A stretch of DNA of 64,000 bases, taken from NCBI GenBank assembly GCA_049653005.1, contig JBASFL010000009.1, positions 1 to 64,000 of the forward strand, in the 5' to 3' direction. The position numbers were made by a program, and so were the translations under genes. Positions 27,895-35,179 of the stretch are shown here, piece by piece. The notes under the pieces are model-generated. The model was given only the letters and a program-made list of their open reading frames with translations, was not told where the DNA came from and did not search any database. The first letter of the stretch is position 1; every line of letters starts with the position of its first letter. Source of the DNA: UBA2334 sp049653005 (GTDB taxonomy: Bacteria > Pseudomonadota > Gammaproteobacteria > Burkholderiales > Burkholderiaceae_C).

Positions 27895-28688
27895 GGCTTT
27901 ACTGTTCCATCTAAATTGGGTTTACCAGGAAATCCAGAGAATATTTGCCTGTCCAACCAAGCCGAGACTTTTGCTAGATCTCTAGAAGCCTCGCTGTCCG
28001 GCGCATAACTCAACACCGACTGCTCAAACACCAAAGATTCTTTAACTGATTCATCTTGGTGCACCACCCAAGGCACCGCCCGCAGTCCCAGTTGGGCACG
28101 GGCCAACTTGATGACATCCCGAGAAACTTTGCTTCGTGCAGAGACGTTGTTGAACAAATATGCAACGCGTGAACGGTTGACCAGAAGGGGACAATGCGCC
28201 TTAAGAATAGCTTCCATTGCTGGCACGGTGACATAGGATGCCGGATCGCCATTCAAAACAACCAAGACAAAATCTGCCACATGCAATGCCTGCTGCTGAT
28301 AAACAGACGGACCTGGTGGGGTATCAACAATGATCAAGTCATTGGAGTCGGCAGACAAACCGGACAAACCCGAGGACAACCAATCAGGTCGTGTTGCAAT
28401 ACAACGCTCAAAAGACGCTCGATCGTTCTCATTCAGGCTGCCATAGGGCAATACATTTGCACCCCGTTCTTTGAACAGACACGTAGCCCAGCTTCTGGCC
28501 AGCAGCGTGGCACGGGATATGCCAGCAACCTGTTGCACAGGCAAACCCATATGCAGTCTCAATGCATTTTGCGGATCGAGATCTACTGCAAATACATTTC
28601 GGCTTTTTGAAAACTGATCTGCCAAAGCGGCAGTCAATGTGGTTTTACCTACCCCCCCTTTCGGAGATACAACAGACAAAATCACCAT
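27891..28688 (-). CDS. bcsQ: Cellulose biosynthesis ParA-like ATPase BcsQ
   Basis: The 265-residue MinD/ParA-type ATPase has a deviant Walker A, SPKGGVGKTTL (Lys10 and Lys15), and the switch segment IIVDTPPGPS. BcsQ is needed for cellulose secretion and, in enterobacteria, localises the synthase with BcsR. It overlaps the upstream bcsP/R-like gene by 7 bp and bcsA by 4 bp, showing tight coupling. Confidence 0.9.
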   Translation of the reverse strand: MVILSVVSPKGGVGKTTLTAALADQFSKSRNVFAVDLDPQNALRLHMGLPVQQVAGISRATLLARSWATCLFKERGANVLPYGSLNENDRASFERCIATRPDWLSSGLSGLSADSNDLIIVDTPPGPSVYQQQALHVADFVLVVLNGDPASYVTVPAMEAILKAHCPLLVNRSRVAYLFNNVSARSKVSRDVIKLARAQLGLRAVPWVVHQDESVKESLVFEQSVLSYAPDSEASRDLAKVSAWLDRQIFSGFPGKPNLDGTVKP

Positions 28689-29164
28689 TTAATCTGCTTT
28701 TTCAAAGGTTGGGGAGTTGGCGCAACGGGCAACGAATGACGGGCCAAGCGGGAAAAAATCGTCTTCAGTTTTGTGTCGGCCGCAACAGAAGCAACAGCAT
28801 TCCGCCCATCAACAGATGGGGTGTTGGAAAATTTGGCAAAAATATTGACCCCACCAAGAGAGCCGGTCTCATGGAAAGCCGTTGCGGGGACATGATTTGA
28901 CGGAGGGGCCGCAGGGTCTTCGTGACTCACAGGATAAATTTTATCCACCGAGTCGGTGTCAACATCAGGGAGCACAGGGTCGACTTCAGCGCCGAGAAAT
29001 TGCACCGCTGGAACAGCCGGCACATCACCCAAGTCCACCTGAGCCAGCAAGGGCCATGTTTTCTTGATATCCAACTCTTTGTCAGACTCAACAATTTCTT
29101 GGTAATCGGATACATCCCCCCCAAACCGGCGAAACAATGTGTTGATATCTTCGGATCGGGACAT
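28682..29164 (-). CDS. bcsP: BcsP/BcsR-like cellulose biosynthesis regulator
   Basis: The 160-residue protein starts MSRSEDINTLFRRFGGD, with YQEIV at about 21-25 and KTWPLLAQV at about 35-43. This closely echoes the whole of E. coli BcsR (LFRRFGGDPSRYQE...RWPLLARV). An acidic variable middle and a basic C-terminus with two IF-x-K/R-type segments (NIFAKF, TIFSRLARH) follow, as in proteins named BcsP. It probably partners BcsQ, since it overlaps that gene. The symbol is a best guess; BcsR fused to an extension is an equal description. Confidence 0.7.
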   Translation of the reverse strand: MSRSEDINTLFRRFGGDVSDYQEIVESDKELDIKKTWPLLAQVDLGDVPAVPAVQFLGAEVDPVLPDVDTDSVDKIYPVSHEDPAAPPSNHVPATAFHETGSLGGVNIFAKFSNTPSVDGRNAVASVAADTKLKTIFSRLARHSLPVAPTPQPLKKQIKW

Positions 29165-29185
29165 GCAGACTCCACCAATGGTTAC

Positions 29186-29668
29186 TTAGTTAGCGGCCAG
29201 CTGAAATGCCATGCACATAGGCCGCCCATCAGCAGGCAAGCAAGTCAACTCAAGAGAGCTGGGAGCGCCAGCCGTGCGCAGCCACCCAGCGTATGCACCC
29301 AACAAAAATCCGGCCGCCACCTCGGTGTCCACCTGCAGAGCGGCAGGCAAAGGACAAGCGTGGTGCTCAATGACCAATGACTGGCCGTTGTCTTTGAATT
29401 TTGCGTATCCCCAGCGGAGCTGGGCCCATACCTTGTTCACAGCGGCCTCGACGTCACCCAACTCTTCGCAGGCGGGCAATTGAACCGCCTGCGACAGTCT
29501 TTGCCCCATCGACACCAACAACTCGCTGAAGCCGTCTGCATCCAGTCGGGTTTGCAGCTCATCAGACAACACGCCCAAAAAACCAGCCCACTGGACAGAC
29601 ACCCGCTCCAACGCAAGGTGGGGCAGGAGCTCTTCGTCGAAAGCATCTTGTGGGCTGATTGGCGGCAT
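29186..29668 (-). CDS. bcsD: Cellulose synthase subunit D (BcsD)
   Basis: From the ATG at 29668 the protein is 160 residues, close to the 156 of Komagataeibacter BcsD. The helix segment VWAQLRWGYAKF matches the family's INWGYVKL-like core, and the C-terminal half carries AGFLLGAYAGWLRT. BcsD forms a periplasmic ring or channel that helps order glucan chains. A longer frame starts at a TTG at 29737 but would cross into the divergent dsbD promoter region. It is the first gene of the operon. The 190 bp upstream (29669-29858) holds the divergent promoters, though no single element is convincing. Confidence 0.8.
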   Translation of the reverse strand: MPPISPQDAFDEELLPHLALERVSVQWAGFLGVLSDELQTRLDADGFSELLVSMGQRLSQAVQLPACEELGDVEAAVNKVWAQLRWGYAKFKDNGQSLVIEHHACPLPAALQVDTEVAAGFLLGAYAGWLRTAGAPSSLELTCLPADGRPMCMAFQLAAN

Positions 29669-29858
29669 GATCGGGGCTTGTGAGTTGGTTTTTGCAGATT
29701 TTGCACGCGAACCGCCACATGCAGCGGCTAAAAGCAAAACACACCGACAAACAAAGAAAAAGTTTGCATGCCGTTGTCGTCACACATCAACGTTGGCAGA
29801 ACTTGTGCGCACGACCACACACAAAGCCACGGACCGGACTTCTCTACTCACGCCCTTT

Positions 29859-32078
29859 ATGCGCCAGTTGTTTCTGATTTTGCACGCACACATGCACACC
29901 ACATTGAACACCCTTGGATTTCGGCCGATGCTGTGTGCGGTGTTTTTGCAGCTCTCCTTTGCCGCTTCAGCTCAAAATTTACTGGGATCGCCCACCGTTC
30001 GCAGTGACCAGGTCACGGCAAATCTTTTGTTGCACGCCCCAGAGGGCGTGAAGCCCGGCGCGCCAGTGTGGGCGGCCCTGCAACTGCAACACGCCAAGAG
30101 CTGGCACACCTATTGGAAAAACCCAGGCGATTCCGGGCTTCCCACCCAGCTGGAGTGGACACTCCCCCCCAACGTTCAAGCGGGAGATGTGGCGTGGCCC
30201 ACCCCTAAAAAATTTCCACTGGGGCCTCTGGCGAACTTTGGGTACGACGGCACGGTGTTGCTGGCGGTTCCGCTTGTGATTGGCCCTGATTTTTCCGCCC
30301 CACAACTGAAAGTGGGATTGGCCGCAACTTGGCTGGCTTGCCGCACTGAATGCATACCAGAGGACGGGCAGTTCCATCTTGTACAGCCGTCTTCTTTTCC
30401 GGTGTCACAGCACGGAAGAGCGTTTGAGGAAGCAACACGTCAGTTACCGACGCGGGGCGATGGCACCGCGATGAGCGTGCAAGTCTCAGGGCAATTTTTG
30501 AACGTTGAGTGGCGCCAGGCACCCCGAAGTTGGCAAGGAAAGTCGCTGGACTTTTTTCCGGAGACACCCGCCTTGATTGAACCGGGGGCACCTTGGAGCC
30601 AGACTTGGGTGGGCAGCACGTGGAAAGCCAAGGTACCGTTGAGCCCCATTCGCAGTGATGCCCCAACGGCGTTGGCCGTTACCCTGGCCAACAGCAATCT
30701 CCCGCATGGTGCAGCGGCGGAACCGGGTGTCACTTTTGACACCACGGTCGAAGGCACATGGCCAGCGCCTCTGGTGCAGCTCGACGCAAAAGTCAGCGAT
30801 GAACTGCAAGCGGCTCTGGACGCAAACTCACGCCCACGTCCCGTGCAACCAACCGGGAACGGACTGGGCCTGTGGAGTGCATTGATCGGAGCCCTGCTGG
30901 GAGGCCTCATCTTGAATTTGATGCCTTGCGTCTTCCCGATCCTTGCAATCAAGGTCATGGCGTTTGGGCACCACAACCCTGCCCAACATGGCCACCGCAA
31001 AGCGGGTGCGGCCTACACCCTCGGGGTGGTCTTGTCGTTCGTGCTGCTGGGGGCAACACTGCTGAGCTTGCGGGCCGCAGGTGAACAACTGGGGTGGGGG
31101 TTTCAACTTCAGAACCCAGCAGTGGTTTCCGCACTGGCGGTCCTGTTCACGCTGATTGCGTTGAACCTGATGGGTGTGTTTGAGGTGGGCAATTTTTTGC
31201 CTTCGTCTGTTTCGAGCATCCAGGTCAAAAGTCCCACGACGGACGCCTTTCTGACGGGCGTGTTGACAACCGCAATTGCGTCACCTTGCACTGCACCCTT
31301 CATGGGCGCCTCCTTGGGGGCGGCCATCACACTTCCCACAGAACAGGCCCTGGGAATCTTCGCCATGCTTGGTTTCGGCATGGCCCTGCCTTACCTCGGC
31401 GCGAGTTGGATGCCTGGGCTGGCACGTGTGTTGCCCAAACCCGGGCCGTGGATGAATACGTTCAAGCAACTCATGGCATTCCCGATGTGGGCCACCGTGG
31501 CTTGGCTGCTTTGGGTGCTGGGCCAGCAAACCGGCGTTGACGGTATCGGTGCGTTGATGCTGATACTGGTCGTGTTGGCTTGGTGGGTTTGGGCAATCAA
31601 CCAAAAACTTGGCTTGACCCGCCGCATTCTGTCAACCACCGCGGCCGCAGCGCTTGGGGGGCTTTTGTGGGTCGCGGGGCCCACCGTCGTCCGAGAGCCC
31701 ATGGGTGCGCCTACCGCATCCAACACCACCGCAGACACGCCCATGTGGGAGCCCTGGACACAGGCGAGGCAAGCAGCGCTTCAAACCGAGGGGCGGCCCG
31801 TGTTTGTGGACTTCACCGCCGCTTGGTGCGTGACGTGCCAGTTCAACAAGCGCACAGCCCTGTCAGACATCGACGTTCAGACCGCGTTCCGACAAGCCAA
31901 TACCGCGCTCCTTCGGGCAGACTGGACCCGACGCGACCCTGCGGTGACCCTTGCGCTGTCGCAGCTCGGTCGCAATGGCGTGCCCACCTACGCGTACTTT
32001 GCCCCTGGACAACCCCCCGTGGTTCTGTCCGAAGTCCTCCGAGCAAGCGATTTGACCGCCCTGCTGGCACACAGGTGA
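29859..32078 (+). CDS. DsbD/ScsB-type membrane thiol:disulfide reductase
   Basis: About 739 residues. A signal region ends near FAASAQ. An N-terminal DsbC-like (DsbD-alpha type) periplasmic domain runs to about 330. A CcdA-like polytopic core follows with its two redox Cys in LMPCVFPIL and ASPCTAPFM. The C-terminal thioredoxin domain holds AAWCVTCQFNK. It carries electrons from cytoplasmic thioredoxin to the periplasm. The frame is open from 29667; ATGs at 29859 and 29892 are the likely starts. Being divergent from bcsD and upstream of an SGNH/AlgF pair, it may serve disulfides in envelope proteins of this locus, or be general. Confidence 0.87.
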   Translation: MRQLFLILHAHMHTTLNTLGFRPMLCAVFLQLSFAASAQNLLGSPTVRSDQVTANLLLHAPEGVKPGAPVWAALQLQHAKSWHTYWKNPGDSGLPTQLEWTLPPNVQAGDVAWPTPKKFPLGPLANFGYDGTVLLAVPLVIGPDFSAPQLKVGLAATWLACRTECIPEDGQFHLVQPSSFPVSQHGRAFEEATRQLPTRGDGTAMSVQVSGQFLNVEWRQAPRSWQGKSLDFFPETPALIEPGAPWSQTWVGSTWKAKVPLSPIRSDAPTALAVTLANSNLPHGAAAEPGVTFDTTVEGTWPAPLVQLDAKVSDELQAALDANSRPRPVQPTGNGLGLWSALIGALLGGLILNLMPCVFPILAIKVMAFGHHNPAQHGHRKAGAAYTLGVVLSFVLLGATLLSLRAAGEQLGWGFQLQNPAVVSALAVLFTLIALNLMGVFEVGNFLPSSVSSIQVKSPTTDAFLTGVLTTAIASPCTAPFMGASLGAAITLPTEQALGIFAMLGFGMALPYLGASWMPGLARVLPKPGPWMNTFKQLMAFPMWATVAWLLWVLGQQTGVDGIGALMLILVVLAWWVWAINQKLGLTRRILSTTAAAALGGLLWVAGPTVVREPMGAPTASNTTADTPMWEPWTQARQAALQTEGRPVFVDFTAAWCVTCQFNKRTALSDIDVQTAFRQANTALLRADWTRRDPAVTLALSQLGRNGVPTYAYFAPGQPPVVLSEVLRASDLTALLAHR

Positions 32079-32202
32079 TCGGCGCGGTGCTGGACTCGGC
32101 ACACGTGAAACCACGTGCAACCGACCTGGAAAATCGCTCAGGAGGTTCATTGGCTTGCTTTACCATTTCAGCACCATTAATCCCCATCAGATCGGAATCA
32201 GC

Positions 32203-32877
32203 ATGATCACTTCTTTGCTCGCAGGCATGACCATTCTTGTAGTGGGAGACAGCCACCTGGCTTCACCTGGGTTTCTCATCACCACACTGCACGACGAACT
32301 GCAAAAGCGAGGCGCAGAGGTGTACACATATGGGGCATGTGGCATGGCGGCCGGCGATTGGCTGAAGGTCACCAAAATGAAATCCCCTCCACCGTGTGGC
32401 ACCGCGACACGGCTGAAAAACGACCCCATCACGTCAAATCCAGGTCCTGACACAGGCACAACACCCTACAGCGAACTGCTCAAACTCCACACGCCCGACC
32501 TTGTGGTGTTCGTGATGGGAGACACCATGGCTGGCTATGGTCAGAACCCCATGCCAAAGACGTGGGCCTGGCAACAGGTGACCAGTTTGACCAAGGCGGT
32601 CAAGGCCAGCAACATGCAATGCGCCTGGGTGGGCCCTGGCTGGGGCACTGATGGCGGCATGTTTGGCAAAACCAACAAACGGGCGGAAGAAATGTCGGCG
32701 CTGCTCAGCGAAACCGTGGCCCCCTGCACTTACATCAACAGCCTGACCCTCTTCAAAAAGGGCGATTTGCGGACCTTTGATGGTCAGCACTACGACCCCG
32801 CAGGCTACAAAAAATGGGGTCAACTGATTGCGACAGCGATCGACACCCCTGCCGTGGCGGGAAAGGCCAAAAAGTGA
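32203..32877 (+). CDS. SGNH/GDSL-type hydrolase, possible polysaccharide O-acetylation factor
   Basis: The 224-residue protein opens with the SGNH block I ILVVGDSHLA (Ser17) and closes with the block V Asp-x-x-His in FDGQHYDPAGY. The catalytic set therefore looks complete. No convincing signal peptide is visible from this start; an upstream frame to 32155 adds 16 residues without making one. The next gene overlaps it (GTGA) and is AlgF-like, recalling the AlgJ/AlgX or WssF plus WssG pairing in alginate or cellulose acetylation. An esterase role is equally possible from sequence alone. Confidence 0.65.
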   Translation: MITSLLAGMTILVVGDSHLASPGFLITTLHDELQKRGAEVYTYGACGMAAGDWLKVTKMKSPPPCGTATRLKNDPITSNPGPDTGTTPYSELLKLHTPDLVVFVMGDTMAGYGQNPMPKTWAWQQVTSLTKAVKASNMQCAWVGPGWGTDGGMFGKTNKRAEEMSALLSETVAPCTYINSLTLFKKGDLRTFDGQHYDPAGYKKWGQLIATAIDTPAVAGKAKK

Positions 32878-33572
32878 CGCAGCGCGCTTACCCACCGCAG
32901 CTGTTCGGCTGCAAAACCTGGGTGGGCGGGGTCGCCCTTGCCCTGTCTTGCACAGCGGGTGCTTCAGGCTTGTATGAAACGGGCCCAGCCCAGGACTCGT
33001 CTTTCGTTCGGTTCGTCAATGGCACTGAAGCCGCTGTGGTTGTCAGCAACTCGAAGACCAAGGGCAAGCTGGAGCTGGGTACCCAGGGAGCAGCCAGGGT
33101 TTCGCCGTTTCTGCCCATACGGGCTGGGGCAAAAATGGCCGCCAGCATCGCGGTAAAAAACCAAAAATTCGATCTTGAAGTCGTGGCAAAGCCCGGTGAG
33201 TTCATCACCGTCGCAACGGTGCCGAATGGGGCTGGGGGCTGGACAGGTGTGCAAATGCGTGAAACACCAAGCAGTTTCAGCGCCACCCGCGCTTCGATTG
33301 CGGTTTTCAACTTCAACCCGGCATGCCCATCGGCCCAGGTGGACAGCGCGGGGAAAGCCGATGGAATTTTCAAGAACGCCACATCCAAAGCCGTGCAACG
33401 GCGACTGGTGAGCCCGGTCAAGGCAACCGTTCAGGTTTCGTGTGCGGGGAAAGCATCGGGCACACCGCTGGACTTTGGACTGCTGGAGCCAGGCGAGAGA
33501 TACAGTGTGTTTGTGTTGCCCACACAAGCCGGTGGACTGGTGCTCAAAGATGGCATCGAAACAGGTCAATAA
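32874..33572 (+). CDS. AlgF-like periplasmic protein
   Basis: The 232-residue product, from the GTG at 32874, overlaps the SGNH stop as GTGA with a GGGAAAGG ribosome site upstream. A signal peptide ends near ASG. The mature N-terminus (LYETGPAQDSSFVRFVNGTE) resembles AlgF (LY...STFVRVYNA), the periplasmic adaptor for alginate O-acetylation. The remainder is beta-rich, with two Cys pairs possible (PACPS, VSCAG). An ATG at 32814 would give a longer product inside the SGNH gene. The AlgI/WssH-type MBOAT acyltransferase expected with such a protein is not in the window. Confidence 0.6.
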   Translation: MTQRAYPPQLFGCKTWVGGVALALSCTAGASGLYETGPAQDSSFVRFVNGTEAAVVVSNSKTKGKLELGTQGAARVSPFLPIRAGAKMAASIAVKNQKFDLEVVAKPGEFITVATVPNGAGGWTGVQMRETPSSFSATRASIAVFNFNPACPSAQVDSAGKADGIFKNATSKAVQRRLVSPVKATVQVSCAGKASGTPLDFGLLEPGERYSVFVLPTQAGGLVLKDGIETGQ

Positions 33573-33719
33573 ACGCCTGAACAAGCACCTGACCCACGAC
33601 CACGTGGATTTGCCGCTTGGAAAATACGGCGGCAAATCCACTGCCAAACGCGAGGCGGGGTGACAGCCCTGGGCCACGCCAGATAATCGGGCATCTTTTC
33701 AAACGACCGCCCACTGACC

Positions 33720-34832
33720 ATGCCCTTCGCCCCGCTGCAAAACGACACCTTCCTGCGCGCCTGCCTGCGCCAAGCCACCGAGCACACCCCCCTGTGGCTG
33801 ATGCGCCAAGCGGGCCGCTATTTGCCCGAGTACTGCGCCACACGCGCCCAGGCCGGCAGCTTCATGGGCCTGGCCACCAACGTCGACTACGCCACCGAAG
33901 TGACGCTGCAGCCACTGGAGCGCTACCCGCTGGACGCTGCCATTCTGTTCAGCGACATTCTCACCGTGCCAGACGCCATGGGCCTGGGCCTGACCTTCGC
34001 CGCCGGTGAAGGCCCCAAGTTCGCCAAAAACGTGCGCGACGAGGCCGCCGTCGATGCACTGGCCGTGCCGGACATGGACAAGCTGCGATATGTGTTCGAT
34101 GCCGTCACCAGCATCCGCAAAGCCTTGAACGGGCGTGTGCCCCTGATCGGTTTTTCAGGCAGCCCCTGGACCTTGGCTTGTTACATGGTGGAAGGCGGCG
34201 GCTCTGACGACTACCGCGCCGTCAAAACCCTGATGTACAGCCGCCCCGACCTGATGCACCGCATTTTGGCCATCAACGCCGACGCCGTGGCCCAGTACCT
34301 GAACACCCAGATCGACGCCGGAGCACAAGCCGTGATGGTGTTTGACAGCTGGGGCGGCGTGCTGGCCGATGGGAAATTCCAGGAATTCAGCCTGGCCTAC
34401 ACCCGCCGCGTGCTGGCCCAGCTGAAAACCGAAAAAGACGGCCAACGCATCCCCAGCATCGTGTTCACCAAAGGCGGTGGCCTGTGGCTGAACGAAATGA
34501 ACAGCCTGCCTTGCGACGTGCTGGGCGTGGACTGGACGGTCAACCTTGCCAAGGCACGCGCCCAGGTCGGCGGCGACGTGGGCGGCCCCGGCAAGGCCCT
34601 GCAAGGCAACCTGGACCCCAACGTGCTGTTTGCGGCCCCCGCCCAAATCGAGACGGAAGCCGTGCGCGTGCTGGAAGCCTTCGGCATGCCCCACACCGAC
34701 CGCGGCACCACCGGCCCCACCCACATCTTCAACCTGGGCCACGGCATCAGCCAATACACACCGCCCGACAGCGTGGCAGCCCTGGTGGAGGCCGTGCACA
34801 GCCATTCGCGCCGCATGCGTCAAAAGGGTTGA
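33720..34832 (+). CDS. hemE: Uroporphyrinogen decarboxylase
   Basis: The 370-residue enzyme begins with the signature LWLMRQAGRYLPEY (about 22-35) and carries the second conserved segment GFSGSPWTLACYMVEG (about 148-163). It converts uroporphyrinogen III to coproporphyrinogen III in haem synthesis. Length is normal. A strong hairpin terminator follows at 34840. Confidence 0.97.
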   Translation: MPFAPLQNDTFLRACLRQATEHTPLWLMRQAGRYLPEYCATRAQAGSFMGLATNVDYATEVTLQPLERYPLDAAILFSDILTVPDAMGLGLTFAAGEGPKFAKNVRDEAAVDALAVPDMDKLRYVFDAVTSIRKALNGRVPLIGFSGSPWTLACYMVEGGGSDDYRAVKTLMYSRPDLMHRILAINADAVAQYLNTQIDAGAQAVMVFDSWGGVLADGKFQEFSLAYTRRVLAQLKTEKDGQRIPSIVFTKGGGLWLNEMNSLPCDVLGVDWTVNLAKARAQVGGDVGGPGKALQGNLDPNVLFAAPAQIETEAVRVLEAFGMPHTDRGTTGPTHIFNLGHGISQYTPPDSVAALVEAVHSHSRRMRQKG

Positions 34833-34839
34833 AAACGCT

Positions 34840-34863
34840 CCCCCACGCCTGGCGTGGGGGTTT
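34840..34863 (+). terminator. Intrinsic terminator after hemE
   Basis: CCCCCACGC (34840-34848) pairs with GCGTGGGGG (34852-34860), giving a 9-bp stem with a 3-nt loop, then TTT. It starts 7 bp after the hemE stop. Confidence 0.75.
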
Positions 34864-34906
34864 GCTAGCACAAAAAGCCCCCTGTACTGGACTTTGAGCT
34901 GGCGGG

Positions 34907-34915
34907 TTATACACA
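34907..34915 (+). promoter_or_regulatory. DnaA box (TTATACACA)
   Basis: A full match to the TTATNCACA consensus, in the hemE-priA gap. Confidence 0.5.
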
Positions 34916-34983
34916 AAAACCCTGACCCCACGCACCACCCTGGCGCAAACCGGTCAGCCCTCGCTATCAAAGCCCTAGCGCAC

Positions 34984-35148
34984 GTAAGTCATTGATTTAT
35001 ATAGGCTTCACAAAACTGCCTTTTTCGTGGGCACTCTAACAAAACCCTTGATTTGTCTGGCTTCGACGCGGATTTGGACACGCTATCAACAAAGTTATCC
35101 ACAGAAATTCTGGATGACTGTGGAAACGGTGACAAATCAATGACTTAC
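34984..35148. repeat. Long inverted repeat enclosing AT-rich DNA before priA
   Basis: GTAAGTCATTGATTT (34984-34998) is repeated in perfect inverse at 35134-35148. A third related element, TTGATTTGTC at 35048-35057, is the exact inverse of 35131-35140. A smaller inverted repeat, TCCACAG/CTGTGGA, lies at 35098-35104 and 35118-35124. The 347-bp gap between hemE and priA contains no gene that I can support. Confidence 0.75.
35095..35103 (+). promoter_or_regulatory. DnaA box (TTATCCACA)
   Basis: An exact match to the strong DnaA box, 77 bp before the priA start and inside the inverted-repeat block. A weaker inverse box (GTTTCCACA) lies at 35119-35127. Confidence 0.6.
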
Positions 35149-35179
35149 AGCCACTTTCACCAGTCTGCGTCACAAAACC

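Noticed and set aside
32102..32120. Two CACGTG palindromes between dsbD and the SGNH gene
   Set aside because: Short and easily found by chance; no promoter or partner repeat supports a function.
34833..35179. Calling the hemE-priA gap the chromosomal origin
   Set aside because: No dnaA, dnaN, rpmH or gyrB is nearby, and only two full DnaA boxes are present; kept as origin-like only.
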